Positions 1-8,734 of a stretch of DNA of 64,000 nucleotides are shown here, piece after piece; position 1 is the first letter of the stretch, and the number at the start of each line of letters is the position of its first letter. The stretch spans positions 140,470,605-140,534,604 of the forward strand of contig CM062808.1 of assembly GCA_031772625.1 (NCBI GenBank), given 5' to 3'. Source of the DNA: Pinus tabuliformis (Eukaryota; Streptophyta; Pinopsida; Pinales; Pinaceae). Below the pieces are notes generated by a model. It saw only the letters and a program-made list of their open reading frames with translations, did no database searches and was not told the DNA's origin. The position numbers and the translations under genes are program-made.

Positions 1-1833
1 AAAAACTGATGGAATTGGTTTTAAGGCGTAGCAGGCCTATTTCTCCATGGAAAATGGTCAATTTTAATGGTTTTTTAACAATGCAGGACGAAACAAAGCG
101 TGCAGTTGGGGAATTGACAAATACCTGGTTTAATGGTGGTATTTGAGCTTGGTTGCAGTCGAATTCTGGGCGGCAGCAGCTCTGAATGGTCTTGGCAAGG
201 TGCGGCAGCAAAGGACGTGAAAATACATGCAGGAGGCAGAGCAGAAAAATATAGAAAAATGTGCCAAAATGGAAAAATTCGGCCAAATATGGACTTTTTG
301 GCGTTGGCGCGAAAATTTGGATGGCGTCAGCATGACGTCATCAGGTGGGGTCAGGGTCGGGTGACGTCATCATGACGTCAACAGGTGACGTGGCAGCCTG
401 TGAGTGGTCCACGGGGACTGCATAGGTGGCGTGACAGCTTGGAGCGATGGCGGGCGGGGGTGCTGATGCGGTGGTGAGGTGGCATGACGCTGGCATGACA
501 GGACAGCGAAAAACTGGAAGTGGTAAGCGGTATGATCTCGGACCGCCCTTCATACGGAAGCGAGAATGTTAGAGGGCCGCCCGCTCCAGTGAGATAGCGG
601 CGCGTGTCCCCGCCCATACGTCAGCGGACGTCATTTCTCGGGTGCTAACGGCAGTACATCGGGGCCGCCCCGATATTGATAAGGGCCGTCAGATGGGAAA
701 GCCTAGATCCGACGGCTGGCGGGAGGGCAAGTTGTCGGGGCGATACGGAAGGGCAGGGATAATAAAATAATATTATTTCCTGGAATATGTACCTAGCGGA
801 ACATTATAAAAAGTGGGTTTTTATGGTTTTTACAGAGTTATGTGTTAAAAAGGGATTTTGCACAGGTTTATTTACAAAGAGGGTTTAGGTTATTAATCCA
901 AGTAGATCTCGGATTAATCCCAAGATTAATTTTTTCAGCGCTCTTTGGGTCGCGCTCAATGTTTTAGCGCTTGAAAACATTTAAAGCCAATCATAGAGCT
1001 ATAATGCTCGGGGAAGGGGATATATAGATATTTTGGGGTTCTTATATAGGATTAACCTAATAATAGGGGAATTGGAGTATAGGGAGTTAAATAATAAGAA
1101 ATTAGGGGTTAATATGAGTGGAAGAGGTGGATGAGGGGGTAAAAACACTAAGTTTTATATGAAATCAACTTAGTTTAGGAAGTAGATCAAAATGAAAAGA
1201 ATTTTAAATAAGAAATATGGATATGACATATAACACAAGTGAAAATAGGATGTTAGCAAGACTTATGATAGGGAAAGTTGGGAAGTTAGACATGCTTCAT
1301 CCTTGTGCTGCAAGATGATGGAGAAGAGGACCTTCTCTATCCACTGATATTTCCTTTGCGTTAAACCAATAAAATGAGAGGAATGACACTTCTGCAACCC
1401 CATCTACCTACCCATCTACTTGCCTAGCATTTTTTGTTTCTTCATGGAGGGTGCACTTGAGCTAGCAAACCCTCAATTTCTCTTTTCTTTTCTTTTTCAC
1501 TTTTTCTTTTGCTTTTCTATCTAGAACTACGCTTATTACTTCCAAGGTCCCAGATTAAGCAGTTGGGAACCTTAATTCTCTACCTAACTACTGGTCTGCC
1601 AAGATTAAACAGTTTGGACAGACTTCTTTCTTTATTCTACAACAAAAAATTGAAACATGGCATGATCCAGATTAAGCTATTGGATCACCCATTCAGATAT
1701 AGGATAACATCAAACTATGTACAAAGATGTTTCTCCATAGAAATATGAGATCTTTGCATCACCAAAGTAGATGATATTGGCACTTCCCCTGCCAATCATG
1801 AAAAATGAAACCTATTGGTATAGGTAGATAACA
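1..1833 (-). repeat. E0: partial 5' LTR (start of U3) of a Tat-like element nested in E1
   Basis: On the minus strand this begins TGTTATCTACC at 1833 and is colinear with the first part of the E1 LTR (about 10.6-12.9 kb), with only about 70-75% identity by eye. It begins exactly where the E1 reverse transcriptase frame breaks, as expected for an LTR 5' terminus inserted into that gene. The predicted TSD is GAGAG at 1834-1838; its partner would be off-window. The segment holds a GC-rich block (about 320-740), a TGACGTCA cluster and a minus-strand TATA-like stretch near 1018-1030. I see no convincing coding frame. It could instead be the 3' LTR of E1 itself, but the high divergence and missing polypurine tract argue against that. 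Confidence 0.7.
323..393. promoter_or_regulatory. Cluster of TGACGTCA (CRE/TGA-bZIP type) palindromes in the E0 U3
   Basis: Three perfect TGACGTCA octamers lie at 333-340, 362-369 and 373-380, flanked by the variants TGGCGTCA (323-330) and TGACGTGG (386-393). TGACG palindromes are the known binding core of plant TGA-class bZIP factors. The same arrangement recurs in the E1 LTR at 11182-11351 despite strong divergence around it, so it is probably functional. Binding is inferred. Confidence 0.55.
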
Positions 1834-2514
1834 GAGAGATACTTTGTTCAGATTCCTAAGGTCAACACACAATCTGATTTCTCCTGTCTTTTTCCTAGTA
1901 GGTACTAGGTTTGAAATCCATTCTAAGAATCTGATTGGGGCAGTGATCACTGCTTCATACATACGTTTGACTTCTTTTTCAATGAGGGGGAGGAGGACTA
2001 GATTAATTCTCCTGAGTTTCTGTTTAAAAGGCTTCTGATTTTCTTTTAACGGTATTGTGTGCTGGATGACCGATGTATCATAAGACTTAAGGTCCTCATA
2101 GCTCCAGGCAAAGACATCTTGAAATTCTTTAAATAACTCAATGTATTTCAGTTTCTGCTCAGGAGGTAATGCTTTGGATAATTTGACCATTTTGGGATGT
2201 TCAGGGGTCCCAATGTTACAATCCTCTATTTCAGCATTCAGTGGTTGGATTTTTGGTTTTCTTGAGATATCATTTGAGTCAAACAGATCCTCCAAAGGGG
2301 TTAGACCTATGGGCAGAAAATTATCTTTTATCTCAATTACCTCGTCTTCTGCTTCAGCCATTTCCTCTGCATTTTCTGATTGCTTCAACTCTCGTATAGT
2401 TTCACTGTCAAAGGTGGTCGGATGTAAAACCAGATCAGCTGTTTCAACTGATATGTCCTGTGTAACTGTGCATATTTGTGGTTGATCATCTCTAGTACTA
2501 GTGTGAATGTTCAT
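1834..2514 (-). pseudogene. E1 reverse transcriptase, N-terminal part, interrupted
   Basis: About 225 codons from ATG at 2514. An acidic linker comes first. Then comes a typical plant gypsy pre-RT region (KLSKALPPEQK, FAWSYEDL) and the first RT blocks, with EWISNLVPTRKKTGEIRLCV followed by DLRNLNKVSL. The frame stops resembling RT at the codons next to 1834 and runs into LTR sequence up to a stop at 1759. The palm motif with YxDD, RT-linked RNase H and integrase are absent from the window. The frame differs by one from the preceding gag-protease frame (2724-5273). The interval 2515-2723 between them still encodes the decayed tail of the RNase H domain. Minus-strand transcription would come from the LTR promoter near 6587. 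Confidence 0.75.
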
Positions 2515-2723
2515 GCCCGAAAATTCTTCCTTTAAAGTGAGAAAGTTTTTTATCTGTTTGTTACTCTCAAAGACTTGCCAATTATTGATGTTATCCGGAC
2601 TGAAGGTCTATGTTTGATTTCAGCTGTGAATGTATGATTGGTTTTGAAAGGTAATTTACAAGTGCTGGCAAAAGTTGCCAAGCTGTGAGCATGTAGGTTG
2701 AGTTCTCTGGAAATCTTAGTCAA

Positions 2724-5273
2724 CTATGATTGTGAGAAACTGTCCAGTATTTGAATAGCTGCCCCCTTGTATGATCTCAACCTCAGATCATTTGTGGTGA
2801 AATTTCCCTTCGTTTGTTGTATGACCAAGTCTGAATCTCCTAAGATTGAGACTTTGGTTGCACCTTGATTTTTTAGGAGTTTCAATCCTAACAGAAGGGC
2901 TTCATATTCAGCCATGTTGTTTGTGCATCGAAAATTTAGTCTATATGCATGGCCCTCAGCTTGGTCATTGTGCATATTGTGGATCCATACTCCTGCCCCA
3001 GCTCCTAGCTTGTTTACAGAGCCATCAAATTCTAGATACCATAAAGTTTCATGATCAAGATCCGGATTGAAATTTTTAGTGAGTTGGATGATGGGCAGAT
3101 TTGTTTTTTGCAAGTTGTTAGGCACATCATTTCCTTCTATCTTGTTATCAGCCATCACCATGGTCCCTTGGTCTTTGCAGGTAGATTGTTCATCTGATTC
3201 CTTGGTCTCTACTGTCATTAAAAGTTCAGAATAAGCTTTGTGACATATGTCAGCATTGTAGAGAATGAATGAATCCATGTCTGAGTGTATGGAATAGATT
3301 GGAAAGTTTTGGGGCTTATCTTGACTGCTTACCACATATTTCATCAGAGTTTCCCGGTACAATCTCTTTGGCTGTCCAAAGACTGAAATAGTTGCATAGG
3401 ACATGTCCAATTGCAGAGATCCTTGAAGTTTGGCCCCCCAGGATCTGGACAAGAGCATGCCATACTTAGGGGGTATGTCAGCTACCACTACATCCATTAA
3501 GATAGTTTTGGTTGGATATTGGACTAGGGAGACACATAAGTCTTTAATCATGCCTAAACATCTGACTTGGCTTGAATCAAATGAAAATAGATCCTTGTAA
3601 GGTCTTGTGATGTCTAAGTCCAGTTTTTCCATCACAGATTTGGGCATTAAGTTGTGAGAGGCCCCTGAATCGAACATTGCATTATGTAGGACCTTATCAT
3701 GAATGTTTAGACTGACATAAAAGGGTGGTATCCCTCCATTTTCTGTTTTTCCATTAACCTCAGGCCCAAACAGCAGTTCTGGTTGGTCATCTAGGACATT
3801 CACAGCATCTTTATTGTCTGATATTTGGAGTGATTTATTGATCTGTTGTCTGTATATGTCATGTTTGGCCAATTCCGAAAGAGGAACTGATATCTTTAGC
3901 TTGCTTATTTCTATTTCCAAGTTGAACGGTTTTTCCATTTGAACTTTGGCATTCATTGCAACAGTTTTTTCCTTTTCAGCTGAGTTATCAAGTGATTTTT
4001 GTTCATGGTTAGGTCCATTTTGAGTAAAACTGGTGCCATGTTTGTTTCCCAGGGGAGCATCTGCCTTTGTCTTTAATAGATGGGGTGTACTTGGCTGATT
4101 TTGAGAGGGCTGTTGTTCTGAAATGTCTTCCACAGTTACTTCTGTGGTAGGTGGGTTCGAGCTGCCAGCTGATTGGGGAAGGGAGGTATTTTCATTAATC
4201 TTTTTTGGTTGTTTGATGTCCTTTGGTTTGATGGGTGTAGGTACATCTACTGTCCTACTTCTTAGCTTGTACTGTTTGTGTACCTCATACACAGCTGCAT
4301 CATAACCTTCTTTAAAATCAAATGATTCTCCTGTCTTAGTGTGGAATTGACTGTCATTGTAAATCTCTTGGTCTTCTTGTGTCAAAAAGATTTGATTTTC
4401 ACTATCCAAACCCATTAGATTGATGTGAGGGTCCTCACTAGGTTCACTAGATGTTGAAGCCTCAGCATAATTCTCTTGAAAAGGAGGTCTGACATGCTGG
4501 TCAGGATCAGTCCTTCCAACATTAGGATTTTGATTCTTTCTGAGGTTTGGGTTTCTAATATTGCTCGTTTGACCTTCCCAAGATGATTTTTTTTCTATGG
4601 TTTCCACCCTATCTCCAAGTCTATCCATCCCCTTAATGATTGCATCTAGATTTTGCTCAAATGATGAGGGTTCTTCTTTGAAAGTAGTTCTCCGTTCAGT
4701 TCTTGCCCGGTTTCTTTTGGCAATTAGATTTGCCTCTGCACTCACAACTATGTTTTGCATGTCTGCTAGAGTTGCAGGGGCTCTTTCTCTTAGCTGATAT
4801 GCCATATCAGCATCAAATCCATCAGGGAACTTAATCAATGCTAAATCAGGTGGGGGTCTAAGATTTTGAGGAATGGCATTATAAATGGTGTTGAATCTGG
4901 TGCAATAGTCCAAGACAGTTTCTTGTGGACCTCTTTTTATGGTGTCATATTCAGATAGAATGTGTAGAGGGTCCTTTTTCTTTTCCCATCTGTTGAGGAA
5001 GGACTGATAAAGGGCACCTGAATCAGCTATAGAATGTGCAGCGAGTGCCCTGAACCAGGTTCTTACTTCACCTGTCAGACTTTGGACAAAGATTTTCATC
5101 CTTACATCATCATCATCTATCTCATAGTTCTCAAAGTAGTCTTGCATTTTCTTAGTATGCTGTAAGGCAGTGTATGTACTGGTTCCATCAAAATAAGTGA
5201 TTTTGCCTTGGTAATCCTGAGGCATGGCCCCAGGATTGCCAGGAAACTGAAGGGGTGCATAACGATTAGCCAT
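2724..5273 (-). CDS. E1 Gag-protease-RNase H polyprotein
   Basis: About 850 codons from the first in-frame ATG (5273, MANRYAPLQF). The frame is open with no ATG up to 5640, and that upstream part encodes a Pro/Ser-rich stretch with VVP repeats, so a non-AUG start, splicing or frameshift cannot be excluded. Order: capsid-like gag (about residues 30-220, including the block SLTGEVRTWFRAL), a long hydrophilic spacer, aspartic protease (about 500-640, catalytic FDSGAS near residue 534), then an RNase H fold (about 740-850). The RNase H part shows FDGS, AEYEA and GDSD, three of the usual four acidic sites. The final acidic position lies past the stop in a decayed segment and reads H rather than D. 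No zinc knuckle was seen. RNase H placed before RT is unusual. The frame is intact over 2.5 kb, which argues for fairly recent activity. Confidence 0.85.
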   Translation of the reverse strand: MANRYAPLQFPGNPGAMPQDYQGKITYFDGTSTYTALQHTKKMQDYFENYEIDDDDVRMKIFVQSLTGEVRTWFRALAAHSIADSGALYQSFLNRWEKKKDPLHILSEYDTIKRGPQETVLDYCTRFNTIYNAIPQNLRPPPDLALIKFPDGFDADMAYQLRERAPATLADMQNIVVSAEANLIAKRNRARTERRTTFKEEPSSFEQNLDAIIKGMDRLGDRVETIEKKSSWEGQTSNIRNPNLRKNQNPNVGRTDPDQHVRPPFQENYAEASTSSEPSEDPHINLMGLDSENQIFLTQEDQEIYNDSQFHTKTGESFDFKEGYDAAVYEVHKQYKLRSRTVDVPTPIKPKDIKQPKKINENTSLPQSAGSSNPPTTEVTVEDISEQQPSQNQPSTPHLLKTKADAPLGNKHGTSFTQNGPNHEQKSLDNSAEKEKTVAMNAKVQMEKPFNLEIEISKLKISVPLSELAKHDIYRQQINKSLQISDNKDAVNVLDDQPELLFGPEVNGKTENGGIPPFYVSLNIHDKVLHNAMFDSGASHNLMPKSVMEKLDLDITRPYKDLFSFDSSQVRCLGMIKDLCVSLVQYPTKTILMDVVVADIPPKYGMLLSRSWGAKLQGSLQLDMSYATISVFGQPKRLYRETLMKYVVSSQDKPQNFPIYSIHSDMDSFILYNADICHKAYSELLMTVETKESDEQSTCKDQGTMVMADNKIEGNDVPNNLQKTNLPIIQLTKNFNPDLDHETLWYLEFDGSVNKLGAGAGVWIHNMHNDQAEGHAYRLNFRCTNNMAEYEALLLGLKLLKNQGATKVSILGDSDLVIQQTKGNFTTNDLRLRSYKGAAIQILDSFSQS

Positions 5274-5717
5274 ATTTGGTGGGATAAGCGGGACAACTGG
5301 AACAATGGGAACAACTGGAACAACAGGGACAACAATAGCAGTTTGTGTGTTAGGTGTTGACAATATGTTTTGTGAAGTGGATGATGAAGAGGGGGAAGAA
5401 TGAGTTGTATGAAGGTGAACGGTTGGCTTAGAAGGGGTCGGAATAAAACTATGCTGAACTGCCTTAGGGCTAGATTCAGGAGATTTCTCTGGTTCCTTTT
5501 GGCTCCTATGAGTTTTATGGATCAAATTGGGGTTATCGAAAACAGGAGGAGGATTTGGGTCAGGATTTGACCTGGTGTGCCTAGTTTTCTTTTTAGGAGC
5601 CAGCTTCAGAACTTCTTTTTGGTATTTTTGAGGATATTTTTAGAACTATTTTAAGGGACTGCTCAAGCTTTTGGAACCACTGTCTAAAGACAGACAGCAG
5701 TTGGAAAATACGCTCTG
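5274..5717 (-). other. E1 leader and possible 5' extension of gag
   Basis: Between the PBS and the gag ATG. From 5640 down, the gag frame is open and encodes a basic then proline-rich segment (for example LAPKKKTRHTRSNPDPN). A TAA lies at about 5641-5645. Whether it is translated is unknown. Confidence 0.5.
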
Positions 5718-5735
5718 TCCCCAGTGGAGTCGCCA
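5718..5735 (-). other. E1 primer-binding site
   Basis: The minus strand reads TGGCGACTCCACTGGGGA, four bases after the LTR terminus (...GATAACA). TGG complements the CCA tail of a tRNA. It differs by one base from the E6 PBS. I did not identify the tRNA. Confidence 0.85.
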
Positions 5736-5739
5736 ATTA

Positions 5740-6910
5740 TGTTATCACTCAGGTTGTTCCCTTTGACTCCCAAGGGAATACGGCCGAGGTAACCACTAAC
5801 CAATCTTTGGGTCACAGGTTCTAGCCTACCTATGACCAGAGAGGGCTCTCTCTTTATGATTTAACTTTGTTGGTATAATATTTTAGGCTAGTTATGATGT
5901 TCAAGGTTTGTTTTGAAATTTTGCTAGATGATGACTTCAGTCAAGATATATATATGATTACCAGGGTGTTCTAGGCCATTGGTCATGGAGTCAATGGTAC
6001 TTTACTTGTTTGATATGTCTGTGCTGATACAATAGTGGTGTTGCAGAGCCAGATAAGTGTCTGAGGAACAATTCTTTGAATCTGTGATTAGGTGTGATTT
6101 AACCAGGGTATCAAAGGCAATTAAGAATCTTTCAACAAACTGGTATGGAGAAACAGTAAGAATATTATTTAGAAGCAGTTAATAATTTCTAAATAACATT
6201 CATATTTATAGAATTAATGAGAACATGAGCAATTAAGAATTCATGTTCATGATCAATTCAGAAGAAAACATTTTCAGCAATAGAGATTGAGCACAAGGTG
6301 TAACCAAACATTTCCTGTACTATTCTTTTTCTCTACTGCTAGATTAGTGAAACATGTGTATGATTTAGATAAACATAAGAAGACAAAACATAGATTGAGA
6401 AAAACTTATTGTTTCATCAGACAGCACAGGAATTTTGCAACAGCATGCATAGCATCACCAAGACATCAAACATTCAGGAAATCACTGAGCTTTTCCAGCC
6501 CTTTGCATTAGATGATCTGAAAATATACAATACATTTGCCTCAGAATGAAAATCACCAACCCCTCATACGTTGCCAGGGGAGGTATATATACATAATTTA
6601 CATAAGAAAATATCTAGCTGATGAGTAAATGCTTCATTAATGTTATGCCAACTCCTGGAGCGTTGTAGCTGAGGGAGTAAATGCTGTAGTAACTCTTCAG
6701 TGCCTTAGCTGTCCAAAATGGTCAGAAGATGTTGACTTTGTGGCTGTTGGAGTCGGTTGAGGATACGCTGTCCAAAAATTGCGTATATCTTATCTTTTGC
6801 TTGCTGCCGCTGTCTTTTGCTGAGTCACCTTTCAGCTGCCTTAAATGCTGCCTTTATTCTGCTGTTTGACTTTTGCTGAGTTGTAGCTGACTGGGATGGA
6901 GCAACTGAGG
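5740..6910 (-). other. E1 R-U5 and the last part of U3, non-coding
   Basis: AT-rich sequence with the LTR TATA box. I see no coding frame with protein-like composition on either strand. TTTTGCTG-type repeats occur at about 6800-6890. Confidence 0.6.
6583..6592 (-). promoter_or_regulatory. E1 LTR TATA box
   Basis: GTATATATAC on both strands, 850 bp before the LTR 3' end and 320 bp after the U3 ORF on the minus strand. A similar box sits at the equivalent place in E7 (32754-32764). Confidence 0.55.
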
Positions 6911-8440
6911 CTATTGTGGCAAAATTTGAAGCATTGCCTGCCACCAATCCTCCTTGGGCATTTGGTGTCTTCGAATCTTCACCAAAGTCTCATCTGCTTC
7001 TGTATATCTATAAAAATTTGGAGGAACCTCAAAAAGGTGGTGGATTTCATTTTCAATAAAAAACATATTCTCAAGTTTGTGTAGAAGGCTCTGCCCTGTT
7101 GGAGGCCCTGCCTCCTCAGAAGTACTGCCAGATGCAGTAATTTGATTTTCCACAAAAGTGGACATCCTATTTTCATATTGCTCACGGGGGAGAAGTCTTC
7201 CTGTGCTGTTTAGTAGGCTGGGCAGTCCCTTTGCTTGCAGTGCTCCCATTTTGACCTTGTATTCATCCACCTCAGCCTGAATTTCATAGCACTTCCTCTC
7301 CACAGTTTGTACATAATTCCTGAGAGTGAGTACCTTTTTAGCTGTAAGGACAGCCTCTGTTCTGTTAACAATGTTGATGGCTGCCAGTTCCTCCTTTGTT
7401 TTCCTGTTCAAAAAATCTATCATTCTATTGGCCAGCTCCGGCCTGTTTCCCAGCACTGTTCTGGCCTTCTGAATCTCTATCTGTGCTTGGCCAATTAAAT
7501 CCATCTGCTCATGCACAGTCTTAATTGACTTCCATTGCTTAGTGATGGATTGGTCAATGCGGGCCCACAAAATTCTTTTAATTTCTGCCATAGCAGTCTC
7601 TAGTTTGAGCTCTTTTTCCAAGGTCTTTATCTTCTCTTTCAAGGCCTTTATTTCTCTACCTTGTTCTGCCACAGTCATTTTTGATTTATCATATTTGGCA
7701 TCTAGTTCTGCCAACTTTTCCTTGGCCTGTTTTATCTCAGTGGCCTGGAGTTCCATTTCTTTAATGGCCTTAGTCAGCTCTTCCATGCTTGTACTGGAGT
7801 CTGGAGCTGCTGTTGTTGTTATAGGGGCCACTGCTGCCTCTGTAGTTGTTGCAGTGGTTGAAGTAGTTGGAGGATCTTGGAATGTGGATTCTCCCTGCTT
7901 ATCTTGCAGTAACCCTTCAAGTTCCTTCTCCAAATCAAGGACCTTCTGGTTGAGCTGCATTATAAGATCCAGCTGCTCATCGACTTCCTTTTCCTTCTGT
8001 AACTCTGCTGTTTGAGGGTGCTCGGTGGGTAGCAGCTTTAACCTCTTCTTTAATGCATTCAGGTCATCTTCTTTTTTCTTCATGAGGGCCCTCACGCCCT
8101 TTGGGTCACTGGGATCATGTCCCAGGTCGATAATGATGTCCTCTAATGATTTGATCCTGTTATCTTTGGCCATGGAGGACATTCTCTCAAAATCCAACTG
8201 AATGTTGGTATTTTTCAGTGATTCTTTTAATTCATGGGCCATGGATGCCCTGTCCACCAAGGTGGCATAGACCATTTCTCCAGTCTGCTTGTGGAGTTCT
8301 ATTTGGTCCATGGGGTGAATGTCTTTTGACATGACTTCCACCCTTGTCCTCACATAATCCACAACGGATTGAGGATGCGGCACCTTGGGTTTGAAATGAC
8401 TGAGGATCATCTTCTCCTCTTGAATGTCATATACAGACAT
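6911..8440 (-). CDS. E1 U3 ORF, C-terminal coiled-coil part
   Basis: 509 residues in the same frame as the upstream 8735-10489 segment. The 8441-8734 interval between them is open except for TAG at 8450-8452 and the TAG at 8735-8737, and encodes a hydrophilic linker with KRQRV. The product is rich in Glu, Lys, Leu and Gln, with long heptad stretches (LIMQLNQKVLDLEKELEGLL, ALKEKIKTLEKELKLETAM) split by a Thr/Ala-rich linker (TTTEAAVAPITTTAAP). A C-terminal segment with aromatic residues (MPKEDWWQAML) ends at TAG 6911. I do not recognise a catalytic domain. It may be a separate protein begun at ATG 8440 or the C-terminal half of a 1193-codon product. It lies in the LTR U3 and would be transcribed either from an internal U3 promoter or as the 3' part of the genomic RNA. 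Confidence 0.75.
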   Translation of the reverse strand: MSVYDIQEEKMILSHFKPKVPHPQSVVDYVRTRVEVMSKDIHPMDQIELHKQTGEMVYATLVDRASMAHELKESLKNTNIQLDFERMSSMAKDNRIKSLEDIIIDLGHDPSDPKGVRALMKKKEDDLNALKKRLKLLPTEHPQTAELQKEKEVDEQLDLIMQLNQKVLDLEKELEGLLQDKQGESTFQDPPTTSTTATTTEAAVAPITTTAAPDSSTSMEELTKAIKEMELQATEIKQAKEKLAELDAKYDKSKMTVAEQGREIKALKEKIKTLEKELKLETAMAEIKRILWARIDQSITKQWKSIKTVHEQMDLIGQAQIEIQKARTVLGNRPELANRMIDFLNRKTKEELAAINIVNRTEAVLTAKKVLTLRNYVQTVERKCYEIQAEVDEYKVKMGALQAKGLPSLLNSTGRLLPREQYENRMSTFVENQITASGSTSEEAGPPTGQSLLHKLENMFFIENEIHHLFEVPPNFYRYTEADETLVKIRRHQMPKEDWWQAMLQILPQ

Positions 8441-8734
8441 CAGTCTTTCCTATTTGGCTGGTGTTGCCTTTAGAAACTGTTTATACACTTCTACTCTCAG
8501 CAAGTCATTTTGTGCCTTTATTTGCTTGAAAGAAGCCTTAGTGCTTTTAGGCTTCTTGCCCTGCTGAGAGGAGGAGGATACCTCCAAGCCGAGTTGTAGT
8601 CCCTGCTCCTGCTGAAAGGAGCTTGTACCTGTTTGTTGGCTGCCTTCCCCATCTTTCCTTGAACTGTCAAGGACTTCTTCATTGATTTCTTCTATCTCTG
8701 GGGAACCAACCCTTTGCCTCTTGGCTTCAGGTTG

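Noticed and set aside
1-1833. Reading this segment as the 3' LTR of E1
   Set aside because: Too diverged (about 70-75%) from the E1 5' LTR given the intact E1 frames, no polypurine tract at 1834, and RT is cut mid-gene. Insertion of a related element explains all three.
7542-8015. Plus-strand frame of 157 codons
   Set aside because: Antisense shadow of the coiled-coil U3 ORF; Ser/Ala/Val-rich composition mirrors the Lys/Glu codons of the real frame.
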